Shown: one piece after another, positions 10,285-18,674 of the stretch
Numbering within the stretch: the first letter of the stretch is position 1
How the letters are laid out: each line of letters begins with the position of its first letter
NCBI RefSeq assembly: GCF_002217945.1
Contig: NZ_BCMG01000005.1
Coordinates: 1-64,000, forward strand
DNA length: 64,000 nt
From: Secundilactobacillus silagei JCM 19001
Lineage (GTDB): Bacteria > Bacillota > Bacilli > Lactobacillales > Lactobacillaceae
Direction of reading: 5' to 3'
Notes under the pieces: generated by a model
Databases searched by the model: none
Seen by the model: the letters and a program-made list of their open reading frames with translations, nothing else
What the model was told of the DNA's origin: nothing
Translations under genes and position numbers: made by a program

Positions 10285-10364
10285 ATTGTTTCTCTCCTTC
10301 AATCAACATTCATACTCATTCTCGACAGCGGAATGTTGTTAATTGTGGCTAAACAGCCAGTTAC
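10285..10364 (-). ncRNA. Candidate L19 leader (5' UTR structure)
   Basis: Between the rplS promoter and start lie ~80 untranslated bases with a compact hairpin (TGGCTGTTTAGCCA). Firmicutes rplS leaders that mediate autoregulation are known. Assignment to that family rests on position and the hairpin only. Confidence 0.45.
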
Positions 10365-10365
10365 T

Positions 10366-10394
10366 AGAATATCATATCTAAATACCTGAGTAAA
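10366..10394 (-). promoter_or_regulatory. rplS promoter
   Basis: On the minus strand TTTACT (10389-10394) and TATTCT (10366-10371) are 17 bases apart. Confidence 0.65.
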
Positions 10395-10407
10395 GGTTTA
10401 TTTATAA

Positions 10408-11163
10408 TTACTGCTGGTTATCATCTAAATCGATCTGAATATCACGCAATTTACGTTTTTGATCGCCAGTCAGATCTAATTTCTCCAATAAATCTGGTCG
10501 TCTGAGCAGCGTACGTTTCAGTGACTGAATTTCCCGCCATTCATCGATTTTCTGATGGTTGCCGGAAATCAGCACATCGGGCACCTTCATACCCCGAAAG
10601 TCAGCTGGCCGCGTGTATTGCGGATATTCCAGCAGCCCGGTCGAAAACGAGTCGCCGGGAGCGGATTCTTCGTTGCCTAGCACTCCGGGTAACAGCCGAG
10701 AAATCGCATCGATCATCACCATAGCCGGCAACTCACCGCCAGTTAAGACGTAATCGCCCATGGAGATTTCATCCGTGACTAAGGTTCGAATCCGTTCATC
10801 ATAACCTTCATAATGGCCGCAAATAAACGTCAGGTGGTCTTCATGAGCAAAGTTTTCGGCAACCTTTTGCGTAAAGGGTACCCCAGCTGGGTCCATCAAA
10901 ATGACCCGGCCCTTTTCATGGCCTAAGTCTTGCGCCTTTTTCTGCGTGGCAGCCATGGCATCAAACAATGGCTGAGCCTGCAGCAGCATTCCCGCGCCGC
11001 CACCGAAAGGATAGTCGTCCACGTTACCGTGCTTGTTGGTGGAATATTGACGAAAATCGGTCACTTCAACTTCCAGCTCATCGCGATCCAAGGCTTTACC
11101 GACAATCGAGTCGTGCAGCGGACCGAACATATCTGGAAATAAACTGAGTACATCGATTCGCAT
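10408..11163 (-). CDS. trmD: tRNA (guanine37-N1)-methyltransferase
   Basis: Uses S-adenosylmethionine to make m1G37 in tRNAs reading CNN/GGG codons, preventing frameshifts. 251 residues, usual length. [16 protein letters not shown] at the start, [19 protein letters not shown], and the knot-region motif [22 protein letters not shown] are diagnostic, with the catalytic Asp region [16 protein letters not shown]. The start overlaps the rimM stop by one base, so the two are translationally coupled. Confidence 0.97.
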   Translation of the reverse strand: MRIDVLSLFPDMFGPLHDSIVGKALDRDELEVEVTDFRQYSTNKHGNVDDYPFGGGAGMLLQAQPLFDAMAATQKKAQDLGHEKGRVILMDPAGVPFTQKVAENFAHEDHLTFICGHYEGYDERIRTLVTDEISMGDYVLTGGELPAMVMIDAISRLLPGVLGNEESAPGDSFSTGLLEYPQYTRPADFRGMKVPDVLISGNHQKIDEWREIQSLKRTLLRRPDLLEKLDLTGDQKRKLRDIQIDLDDNQQ

Positions 11164-11684
11164 TACTCCAAGCCCTCCATCAATTCAACAATTACCTGTC
11201 CGGCCGGCAGATCAATCTTTTTAACCACTTGTTCGATCACGGGTAACAGCAGATCATCCTTACCAGGCCGTGCTACCACCCAAACGTCATTGGCGCCGGG
11301 CGACATGATTTCTTTAATGGTCCCTAACTGCTCGCCGTCTTCCGTGACCACGTTGAGGCCAATGATTTGATGATAATAGTACTGACCAGCGTCTAAATCG
11401 TCGTCACTCAGATTTTCTTCTGCAACTTTCAAGATCAGCCCCTTATATTTTAAAACGTCGTTGATATTGTCATAGCCGGCCAGCGTAATGAGGATAAACC
11501 CCTTGTGCTGACGCGCACTGTTGATCGTGATCGTGCCAATTGGCTTTTGATCCTGATCGTTTTTAAAGAGCGCTAACTGGCTACCCTTCTTAAACCGCTG
11601 TTTGGGAAAATCGGTTTCGGCAACCACGCGCAATTCACCACGAATGCCGTGGGTGTTAACAATGGTTCCAACTTTATAGTACAT
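11163..11684 (-). CDS. rimM: 16S rRNA processing protein RimM
   Basis: Assists maturation of the 30S head domain near S19. 173 residues, made of an N-terminal RimM beta-barrel ([19 protein letters not shown]) and a C-terminal PRC-barrel ([19 protein letters not shown] ... [18 protein letters not shown]). The ATG has an AAGGCAGG ribosome site. It is coupled to trmD. A terminator separates it from khpA, so transcription may depend partly on read-through. Confidence 0.96.
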   Translation of the reverse strand: MYYKVGTIVNTHGIRGELRVVAETDFPKQRFKKGSQLALFKNDQDQKPIGTITINSARQHKGFILITLAGYDNINDVLKYKGLILKVAEENLSDDDLDAGQYYYHQIIGLNVVTEDGEQLGTIKEIMSPGANDVWVVARPGKDDLLLPVIEQVVKKIDLPAGQVIVELMEGLE

Positions 11685-11726
11685 TTAGGCACCTGCCTTC
11701 CACTTGATAATTTATCTACGAGTAAC

Positions 11727-11765
11727 AAAAAAGCTCCCGAGACATGAGTCTCATTTGGGAGCTTT
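11727..11765 (-). terminator. Terminator between khpA and rimM
   Basis: On the minus strand AAAGCTCCC pairs with GGGAGCTTT across an internally paired loop (GAGACTCATGTCTC), followed by T residues. Its first arm overlaps the last khpA codons, so it may set the ratio of rpsP-khpA to rimM-trmD transcript. Confidence 0.8.
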
Positions 11766-12008
11766 AGACTCATCGTTAATGACAAGTCGCACACGCTTGG
11801 GATCATTGATCCGTACGCTATATACGATTGTGCGAATTGCAGAAGCAACGTGCCCCCGCTTACCAATTACACGACCCACATCGTCACCGGCAACCGTTAA
11901 GTGATACTCGTAAAACCGATCAGTTTCAACGCGCTTGATCTCAATGGCTTCTGGATGTTCAACTAGGGGCGTTACAATCGTGGTAATTAATTTTTTAAAG
12001 TCAGTCAT
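11751..12008 (-). CDS. khpA: KH-domain RNA-binding protein KhpA
   Basis: 85 residues, a single type II KH domain with the GxxG loop (VGRVIGKRGHVASAI). KhpA forms a heterodimer with KhpB/Jag in Firmicutes and affects RNA binding and cell elongation. Its place between rpsP and rimM is the standard Bacilli arrangement, 9 bases after rpsP. Confidence 0.95.
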   Translation of the reverse strand: MTDFKKLITTIVTPLVEHPEAIEIKRVETDRFYEYHLTVAGDDVGRVIGKRGHVASAIRTIVYSVRINDPKRVRLVINDESKAPK

Positions 12009-12017
12009 GACTGATCA

Positions 12018-12293
12018 CTACTTTTTTGAAAACTTAGCTTCGTGATACTTCTTCATGATACCTGCTTGGGAAAGTAATGTCCGAACAGTATCTGAAGGTT
12101 GGGCACCGTTGTTTAACCAGTTCATGATACTCTCTTCTTCAAGTTCAACTTGAGCTGGTTCTACAAGTGGGTTATAAGTCCCAACTTTTTCGATGAAACG
12201 GCCATCACGAGGACTCCGTGAGTCCGCAACAACAATACGGTAGAATGGGCGCTTCTTAGAACCCATTCGCTTTAAACGAATCTTTACTGACAT
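12018..12293 (-). CDS. rpsP: 30S ribosomal protein S16
   Basis: 91 residues starting [26 protein letters not shown], the universal S16 N-terminus, here listed in part: [11 protein letters not shown] and [16 protein letters not shown] use the ATG at 12293, eight bases after AGGAGG; an in-frame GTG three codons earlier overlaps the ribosome site spacing. It is first in the transcript rpsP-khpA(-rimM-trmD), from the promoter at 12330-12358. Confidence 0.97.
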   Translation of the reverse strand: MSVKIRLKRMGSKKRPFYRIVVADSRSPRDGRFIEKVGTYNPLVEPAQVELEEESIMNWLNNGAQPSDTVRTLLSQAGIMKKYHEAKFSKK

Positions 12294-12329
12294 GCATGAC
12301 ACCTCCTGTTAATTCTTTCAACGATAAAT

Positions 12330-12358
12330 AATATACCAGTTATCTAGTGGGTTGTAAA
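12330..12358 (-). promoter_or_regulatory. rpsP promoter
   Basis: On the minus strand TTTACA (12353-12358) and TATATT (12330-12335) are separated by 17 bases. The -35 box lies in the arm of a small TGTAAAG/CTTTACA hairpin. Confidence 0.8.
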
Positions 12359-12436
12359 GGTTTTTTTCTTTACACCTTGAAACAATGTGGCTGTAAGCCT
12401 GAATAACCTTTTTAAATTTAATCACGCAAAACAAAT

Positions 12437-12724
12437 TCACTTAAAGGACCGCAGTAAAAATTCCCGGCTACCTGGCGCAAGATCAGTCTGATGCTGATGA
12501 ATAAATGTCATGACGCTGCCATAATCGCTGGGATCCGCAAACTGATGATCAGCCTGAACGGCCTGCAGCGACAGTGCAAATTGTAAATCATCAACCGTCA
12601 TGAACTGCCTGGCTAACGGATTTTCGTCATTCACGCGCTGCCAGTCATTTTTCAAAATACTCTGTGCCCGCTTAAACGGCAGATCTTGCTGGATCACGGC
12701 ACGTAATTGCTGTCCTGTCAGCAT
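12437..12724 (-). CDS. Small uncharacterised protein downstream of the VWA gene
   Basis: 95 residues, no signal peptide or membrane segment, predicted mainly helical (MLTGQQLRAVIQQDLPFKRA at the start). I do not recognise a family. The gene begins 5 bases after the VWA gene ends, so it is probably co-transcribed with the MoxR-like ATPase and VWA protein, and may be a partner of them. Confidence 0.75.
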   Translation of the reverse strand: MLTGQQLRAVIQQDLPFKRAQSILKNDWQRVNDENPLARQFMTVDDLQFALSLQAVQADHQFADPSDYGSVMTFIHQHQTDLAPGSREFLLRSFK

Positions 12725-12729
12725 ATAAG

Positions 12730-13980
12730 CTACTTCCTTTCACGAATCACGGTGACCCTCCCAATGGGCTTTTTAACCGACAAATCAGCCTTAGTGGTCG
12801 TTAAACCCCAGATCAAATTGGTTAATCCATGTGTATCCACCACATCTTCACCATGCCCATCGGTTAGAATCAGTACCAGCGCATTACCATCGTTGGCACC
12901 CTTCCTAAGTAACCAATCAAAAATCGGCTGATAAGCAGTCCCGCCGCCAGCAACCCGCTGAAAGACCACTTGGTTGCCGTGCGCAACGGATTGCTGCCGG
13001 TCATCATACACAACCGCGTCAAACGGAATTATAGTTATTTTATCACGATACTGCTTTAATAGCTGAACAATCTGTCCGAGAATGTTTTGGACTTCATTAT
13101 CCGTCATGGAACCGGACTGGTCCACAAATAAAAACAACTGGCGGGTCGCCGCTCTGGTCACCCCTGGTAATTCCAGTCGGTATGGCTGGCGGCGGTTAAA
13201 CCGGTTGAACGCTGGTTCCTGTAATTTTCGTGGCCCGTTTAAACCGACCATGACGAGCTTGCGCCAGTCTAAGCCCAGTTTTGCCGGTTGCCGATTCAGC
13301 CGGTGCTGTAATCGTGTTGGCACTAACCCCCGTTGCTTGGTCGGGGTCTCCTGCCACGAACTCGCCACCAACTGATTTAATTGCAGTTTTGCCTCTTGAT
13401 TCAGTTCCTGCCAGCCAACGTGGGTTTCCGGGGACTGACCCAGCATTTTTTTGACCTGCTGTGCCTTGGTGCCATCTTGATCTTTTTTTAAGATTAGTTT
13501 CAGTTGCGCCAAATACTCTGCCGACCCCAGATCAGCCGTTAAATGCAAGCCCAATTTAAAATTAACCTGCTGCCGCGTGACGGCCCCTGGATACAGCGGG
13601 TGCAGATGGTCGTTGATTGCCATATCCGTTGCTAATTGAACCAGCTGGTCAGCGCCTTGTCCCGCGTAACGCTGTGGGTGCTGCCACGCTAAATGACTGA
13701 CTACGTGTTCCACTAAACTCAACAGATCTTCATCCGAACGCACCATCTCATTTAAGCGCTGTGGGTTAATTAACAAGGCTGGCCGCTTAGCTGTGGTCAG
13801 CGCAATGGCTACTGGCAGCTGCGAATCAACCCGTTTATCTAGACGCAGCAGTAACTCACCGTAAAAGCGCTGAGAATTCAGCAACTGACTGGTAACAGTC
13901 GCAAACAGTTCTTGTACCTGTTGCTGAGCCGCTTTTGAATCTTTTGGGTTCGCCAAGTCATTTAACTGCGTATGAAACAT
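12730..13980 (-). CDS. VWA-domain protein with a degenerate metallopeptidase-like region
   Basis: 416 residues. The C-terminal third is a von Willebrand A-like domain with an intact metal site motif DQSGS (residues ~287-291) and a later TDGHGED. The N-terminal part resembles the DUF2201/COG3864 family, including ATDMAIN (~117-123), but where that family has HExxH this protein reads HVVSH (residues 92-96), so the catalytic Glu is Val. It is therefore probably not an active protease. It follows a MoxR-type ATPase by 15 bases; such ATPase/VWA pairs act as chaperone-like modules. Function inferred from architecture only. Confidence 0.8.
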   Translation of the reverse strand: MFHTQLNDLANPKDSKAAQQQVQELFATVTSQLLNSQRFYGELLLRLDKRVDSQLPVAIALTTAKRPALLINPQRLNEMVRSDEDLLSLVEHVVSHLAWQHPQRYAGQGADQLVQLATDMAINDHLHPLYPGAVTRQQVNFKLGLHLTADLGSAEYLAQLKLILKKDQDGTKAQQVKKMLGQSPETHVGWQELNQEAKLQLNQLVASSWQETPTKQRGLVPTRLQHRLNRQPAKLGLDWRKLVMVGLNGPRKLQEPAFNRFNRRQPYRLELPGVTRAATRQLFLFVDQSGSMTDNEVQNILGQIVQLLKQYRDKITIIPFDAVVYDDRQQSVAHGNQVVFQRVAGGGTAYQPIFDWLLRKGANDGNALVLILTDGHGEDVVDTHGLTNLIWGLTTTKADLSVKKPIGRVTVIRERK

Positions 13981-13995
13981 TGGCTAGACCTTCTT

Positions 13996-15153
13996 TTAGT
14001 TAACGTCATTTTTCAATCCAATGGCCGTCAGCTGGTCGTACAGCTGCTTAACGACCGGATGCTGCTGGGCCGCTTCATAAAGCTGCTCTAATAAATTCGG
14101 CACTTCGGCCAGCTTCAAGGCCACCGCGAACTGACCGTCCACCGGCATCAAATTTAACAACGTGGTAAACCGCGCGGCGTAAGTTTCCTGAGTCAGTGGA
14201 AATTCTCCGGTCTGCTGAATCAGACTGTTCATGATCGACTGCTGCTGGTCAATGCCAGCCTCATTAAAGATCTGGGTCACTGTCGGGTCTAATAGATTGC
14301 CAGCATAGATTTCCTGTGCGCTGAGGCCCACCTGCTGCTGACGGACGAACTGTTCGAAGCTGCGAGCCACCGTGACCCCTAGATCACCTTGAAGCAAGTC
14401 TAAGCGCAATTTTGCCTGCTGATCAGCGGGCAATTTATTAAGTTCTTGTAAGTTACGCGACACGCGCTGCCAAGCCCGTGGTGTGGGATAGAGATCATCA
14501 TCGTGGTCAGCCGGCGCTAATTGCTGCGGATTTTCTTCAATAAACCGGCGCACGCTTTGAACAATGTTGCCCGAGCCTTGCGCCCACTGCAGCCAATCCG
14601 AGGTATCTGCTCGCATCACCAGTCGCACGGTCCGATCATTGATGGCAGCATCCCCCACCGTCACGCCATAGTCGCTGGTTTCAAATCCAGTCATGGTCGC
14701 ATCAGGGTTTTCAGCTAATACCATATGGACCTGATCTGGTAATCGCAAAGAATTGATCTGCCGCTGAAGCACCAGGTTCATCAGTTCACTTTGAACTGCC
14801 TGCGTACCGCGATTAAACTCATCCAAAAACCAAATAATCGGTTGTTGTGGGTGCGCTTCGGCCCACTGAATAATTTCAATCAAGGTATGGGTATAGCCAA
14901 ACTTCACGTCTGCTAATTCACCATACTGCGAAGTTTTCACAAAGGCCGCATCCGTCATGGGTGGTACTGGAATGGCCAGATCACCCTTTTCAGACAGGCT
15001 GACCACAGTTGTAAACAACTTGGCATTCATTTTTGCCGCGATTGTTTGAATTAATGCTGATTTACCGATTCCAGCTTCACCAACCACGGCCGGCACGTTA
15101 CCAGCCTTGATCACGACCGGAATGGCTGTTACTAATTCTTGAAACGATAACAT
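13996..15153 (-). CDS. MoxR-type AAA+ ATPase
   Basis: 385 residues. Walker A GEAGIGKS lies at 25-32, Walker B IIWFLDEFNRG at ~106-116, sensor-like AENPD after it, and an NDRTVRL arginine region further on. MoxR-family ATPases remodel or activate partner proteins, usually a co-encoded VWA protein, which here is the next gene. It is the first gene of a three-gene unit inserted between ffh and rpsP, which are adjacent in many Bacilli. Cytosolic. The client is unknown. Confidence 0.88.
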   Translation of the reverse strand: MLSFQELVTAIPVVIKAGNVPAVVGEAGIGKSALIQTIAAKMNAKLFTTVVSLSEKGDLAIPVPPMTDAAFVKTSQYGELADVKFGYTHTLIEIIQWAEAHPQQPIIWFLDEFNRGTQAVQSELMNLVLQRQINSLRLPDQVHMVLAENPDATMTGFETSDYGVTVGDAAINDRTVRLVMRADTSDWLQWAQGSGNIVQSVRRFIEENPQQLAPADHDDDLYPTPRAWQRVSRNLQELNKLPADQQAKLRLDLLQGDLGVTVARSFEQFVRQQQVGLSAQEIYAGNLLDPTVTQIFNEAGIDQQQSIMNSLIQQTGEFPLTQETYAARFTTLLNLMPVDGQFAVALKLAEVPNLLEQLYEAAQQHPVVKQLYDQLTAIGLKNDVN

Positions 15154-15218
15154 CTATCCGCCTTCTTCTTATTTCCAAAAAAGAGCCCAGGATATGCACC
15201 CCCGACTCCATAGTTTGC

Positions 15219-16667
15219 TTATTTACGACGGCGCCTTAAACTGTTACGCCGCTTTTTGTTTTTCTTGATGCGCCGAGACATTGACTTCATCGCCATCTGA
15301 CCCATTTTACCGCCTAGGGCATTACCCATACCGGCATTGTTCATCATGTTTTGCATCCCGGACATATTCCCATTTGAAACTTGATTCATCATCTTTTTCA
15401 TTTGGTTAAATTGCTTGATCATCCGGTTAACTTCTTGAACTGGTCGCCCAGAACCGGCCGCGATACGCCGGCGCCGTGACGGATTCAGCACGTCTGGTTC
15501 CGTTCGTTCTTGTTCGGTCATTGAGTAGATGACCGCCTTCACGTGTTCCAGATCTTTAGGATCCATTTTAGCGTTGGCTAAAGCCGGGTTGTTGGCCATC
15601 CCAGGGATCATCTTCATGATCTGATCCATGGGACCCATCTTTTGAATTTGCTGCATTTGATCCAAGAAATCGTTGAAGTCAAACGAGTTCTCACGCATCT
15701 TTTCGGTTAATTCCTTGGCGTGTTTCTCATCGACATCTTTTTGAGTCTTTTCAATCAGGGACAGCATATCCCCCATACCCAGGATCCGCGAAGCCATTCG
15801 GTCGGGATGGAAGACGTCCAGATCAGACATCTTTTCACCTTCACCGACAAACTTAATCGGCTTGCCAGTCACCGCACGAATTGACAGCGCGGCACCACCA
15901 CGGGTATCACCGTCTAACTTGGTTAAAATGACCCCGGTAACGTCGAGCTTATCATCAAAGCCCTTGGCAGTCGCCACGGCATTTTGACCAGTCATGGCAT
16001 CCACGACCAGCATAATTTCATCTGGATGAGCCAGTTCTTTGATCCGTGCCAGTTCGTCCATCAGCTGTTCGTCGATTTGCAGCCGACCAGCGGTATCAAT
16101 AAAGACGTAATCGTTATGGTCAGCTTCGGCCTTAGCCAGCCCTTGACGTACAATCTCCACTGGGTCAGTGTCCGTTCCCATTTCAAAAACGGGGACGTCG
16201 ATCTGCTTTCCAACGGTGACTAATTGATCAATGGCGGCTGGCCGGTAAACATCGGCAGCAATCATTAACGGACGGGCTTTTTCTTCGGTTTTAAGCCGGT
16301 TAGCTAATTTGCCGACCGTGGTCGTTTTACCAGCCCCTTGAAGCCCAGCCATCATGATGACGGTTGGAATCTTCGATGACTTATTTAGCGGGACGGCCGT
16401 TTCACCCATCGTTTTGGTTAATTCTTCGTCAACGATCTTGACGATTTGCTGCGCTGGGTTTAAGCCTTCCAGCACCTTGGTACCCACTGCTCGGTCACGG
16501 ACCGTTTTAACGAAATCCTTCACCACGTCAAAGTTAACGTCGGCTTCTAGTAAAGCCAGTCGAATCTCACGCATGGTGTCGCGTAAGTCGCCTTCAGAAA
16601 TTTTACCCTTGCCACGAAGTTTCTTCATGGCGTTTTGTAAACGCTCGGTTAGTCCTTCAAATGCCAT
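15219..16667 (-). CDS. ffh: Signal recognition particle protein Ffh
   Basis: The GTPase that binds signal peptides and the SRP RNA to target nascent membrane proteins. 482 residues with N-domain, G-domain (P-loop GLQGAGKTTT ~108-117, DTAGR, TKLDGD) and a Met-rich M domain, ending in a very basic tail (RRIKKNKKRRNSLRRRRK). It follows ylxM by ~18 bases, the conserved ylxM-ffh pair. Confidence 0.98.
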   Translation of the reverse strand: MAFEGLTERLQNAMKKLRGKGKISEGDLRDTMREIRLALLEADVNFDVVKDFVKTVRDRAVGTKVLEGLNPAQQIVKIVDEELTKTMGETAVPLNKSSKIPTVIMMAGLQGAGKTTTVGKLANRLKTEEKARPLMIAADVYRPAAIDQLVTVGKQIDVPVFEMGTDTDPVEIVRQGLAKAEADHNDYVFIDTAGRLQIDEQLMDELARIKELAHPDEIMLVVDAMTGQNAVATAKGFDDKLDVTGVILTKLDGDTRGGAALSIRAVTGKPIKFVGEGEKMSDLDVFHPDRMASRILGMGDMLSLIEKTQKDVDEKHAKELTEKMRENSFDFNDFLDQMQQIQKMGPMDQIMKMIPGMANNPALANAKMDPKDLEHVKAVIYSMTEQERTEPDVLNPSRRRRIAAGSGRPVQEVNRMIKQFNQMKKMMNQVSNGNMSGMQNMMNNAGMGNALGGKMGQMAMKSMSRRIKKNKKRRNSLRRRRK

Positions 16668-16685
16668 TTGTTATGCACCTAACTT

Positions 16686-17027
16686 TCATTCTTCTTCAGC
16701 CGATTCCAATTGGTGGACCAGCTGGTTAAGTTGTTGATCTTTTGGATAATGTTTTGCGACATAGCTCTGAATCTCGTCCGCTAGCTGATTGCGCTGAGTG
16801 AACTCTTCCAGCAGATGGAGCTTTTTTTCATAGGTTTCCAGAATCTTCTCGGTCCGCCGAATATTATCATAGACTGCTTGACGACTGACGTTAAAGTTTT
16901 CCGCAATTTCACCTAGTGAATAATCATCGCCGTAATAGAGCTGCATATAATCATTTTGCTTCTTAGTCAACAGCGGCTGATAAAAGGCAAACAGCGAGTT
17001 GATCCGGTTATTTTTTTCAATCTCCAC
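16686..17027 (-). CDS. ylxM: YlxM family DNA-binding protein
   Basis: 113 residues with a sigma-like helix-turn-helix ([20 protein letters not shown], ~residues 33-52). Streptococcal YlxM is known to bind SRP components; the conserved ylxM-ffh order is retained here. An extended -10 promoter is found upstream. Confidence 0.93.
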   Translation of the reverse strand: MEIEKNNRINSLFAFYQPLLTKKQNDYMQLYYGDDYSLGEIAENFNVSRQAVYDNIRRTEKILETYEKKLHLLEEFTQRNQLADEIQSYVAKHYPKDQQLNQLVHQLESAEEE

Positions 17028-17073
17028 GTTGCCACCTCCATTCGCCTGCAGATAAGTTTAATCTAGCCTATTC

Positions 17074-17082
17074 ATTATACCA
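17074..17082 (-). promoter_or_regulatory. ylxM-ffh promoter (extended -10)
   Basis: TGGTATAAT on the minus strand, 47 bases upstream of the ylxM start, is a consensus extended -10. The -35 is weak. Confidence 0.6.
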
Positions 17083-17120
17083 AATTCTAACTATTACGAT
17101 AGGGTTTCCTTGGAAAAGTC

Positions 17121-17152
17121 AAAAAGTCGTTAAGTCCAGATAGACTAACGAC
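17121..17152 (-). terminator. Terminator of ftsY
   Basis: On the minus strand GTCGTTAGTC pairs with GACTTAACGAC, then five T. It closes the rnc-smc-ftsY unit before ylxM. Confidence 0.8.
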
Positions 17153-17159
17153 CTCATGT

Positions 17160-18653
17160 TTACTTCACATCGATCAATCCTTTGAACAGCCCGTAGACAA
17201 ATTCGCTTGGTTCAAATGGCCGAAGATCGTCCACCTGTTCACCTAAGCCCACGTACTTGACTGGTAGATGCAGTTCGTTTCTAATGGCCAAAACGATCCC
17301 GCCTCGCGCGGTTCCATCCAGTTTAGTCAGGACAATCCCGGAGACGTTGGTCGCTTCCTGAAACAGTTTAGCTTGATTCAAAGCATTTTGACCAGTGGTG
17401 GCGTCCAACACAAGTAACACTTCGTGAGGGGCGTCCGGAATCTCGCGGGTGATCACCCGCTTCATCTTCTCCAATTCGTTCATCAAATTGGTTTTGTTTT
17501 GCAGCCGGCCAGCCGTATCCACAAACAAAATGTCATAGTTTTCGGCTTTGGCCTTTTTTAGGGCATCGTAGACCACGGCAGATGGATCACTTTGCTCTGG
17601 CTTTTTAACGATGTCCACGCCATCACGCTGCGCCCAGACATTGAGTTGCTCAATTGCGCCGGCACGGAAGGTATCCGCTGCGGCTAGGAGCACTTTTTTA
17701 CCCTGCTGTTTGAACAGGTTAGCCATTTTACCGATCGTAGTGGTCTTCCCAACACCGTTAACGCCGACAAATAAAATCACGGTTGGCCCCTCTTTAGCAA
17801 AGGTCAGCCCATTATTTTCGTTGGTGCCAGCCTGATCGTAAAGTTCGATCAATTTTTTAACCACCACGTTTTGAACGTCCTTGGACTTCTTCACGTTTTT
17901 GAGCTTCACTTCTTCACGCAGCTCGTCGCTGATCTTCATGGCCATATCGTAGCCGACATCCGCGCCAATCAGCGTTTCTTCCAGATCATCAAAGAAGTTC
18001 TCGTCCACAGATCGGAAATTGGCCAGTAAGTGATTTAATCGCTGACCAAACGTTAACCGCGATTTTTCCAGACCTTTGTCGTAGCGCTCAGCATCGGTTG
18101 TTGCTGGTTGTTCGTCATCACTAGATTCGGCATTACTGGTTTCAGTATTGTCAGTTTCAGTTTTATCGGCAGCTGGTGTCGATTGTTCGCTATCAGTTTC
18201 AGCTTGTTTCTCTTCTGGTTCAGCTGATACTGGTTGCTGCGGTTCAGGCGCCTGAGATTCAGATTTTTGTGACTCAGGTTCTTGATTAGTGCTTGTTTCA
18301 GGCGCTTCAACTGTTTCTGTCTGCTGCTCATCTTGATCAGCAGGCGTTGCTGGTTCTGCTGGCTTTTCTGAAGTCGGTTCAGTCGCTTTAACCGTTTGCG
18401 GTTCTGCTGGTGAAGTGACTTCATCAGACTTAGTTTCATCAGTCGCTGTTTCAGCGGTTTGAGCTGGCTTTTCCGCTACTGATGTATCCGACGTAGGGGT
18501 AGTCTTAGCAGCTGATTCATCCGTTTTTGAGGCTTCTTTTACTATTTCTGTTGAATTTTCGGTTTTTGGTGTTTCCGTTTCTGGTGCTTGTTCGTCAGTT
18601 TTTTTCGACTTATCCTGCTTGGAACGGCGTTTGAAAAAATCAAATAATCCCAC
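17160..18653 (-). CDS. ftsY: Signal recognition particle receptor FtsY
   Basis: SRP receptor GTPase that docks Ffh-ribosome complexes at the membrane. 497 residues: residues ~1-190 are a low-complexity, strongly acidic A domain (Glu, Thr, Ser, Ala, Gln-rich) after a short basic start (MGLFDFFKRRSKQDK), followed by the NG domain with P-loop GVNGVGKTTTIGK (~residue 295), DTAGRLQNK and TKLDGTARGG. The long acidic region is common in lactobacilli. It follows smc by ~20 bases. Confidence 0.97.
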   Translation of the reverse strand: MGLFDFFKRRSKQDKSKKTDEQAPETETPKTENSTEIVKEASKTDESAAKTTPTSDTSVAEKPAQTAETATDETKSDEVTSPAEPQTVKATEPTSEKPAEPATPADQDEQQTETVEAPETSTNQEPESQKSESQAPEPQQPVSAEPEEKQAETDSEQSTPAADKTETDNTETSNAESSDDEQPATTDAERYDKGLEKSRLTFGQRLNHLLANFRSVDENFFDDLEETLIGADVGYDMAMKISDELREEVKLKNVKKSKDVQNVVVKKLIELYDQAGTNENNGLTFAKEGPTVILFVGVNGVGKTTTIGKMANLFKQQGKKVLLAAADTFRAGAIEQLNVWAQRDGVDIVKKPEQSDPSAVVYDALKKAKAENYDILFVDTAGRLQNKTNLMNELEKMKRVITREIPDAPHEVLLVLDATTGQNALNQAKLFQEATNVSGIVLTKLDGTARGGIVLAIRNELHLPVKYVGLGEQVDDLRPFEPSEFVYGLFKGLIDVK

Positions 18654-18674
18654 AAGATCACATCCTTTATCCCA

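Noticed and set aside
18053-18439. 128-codon frame inside ftsY
   Set aside because: Shadow of the low-complexity acidic region of FtsY in another frame; its Gln/Lys/Asn-rich product is an artefact of the repeats.
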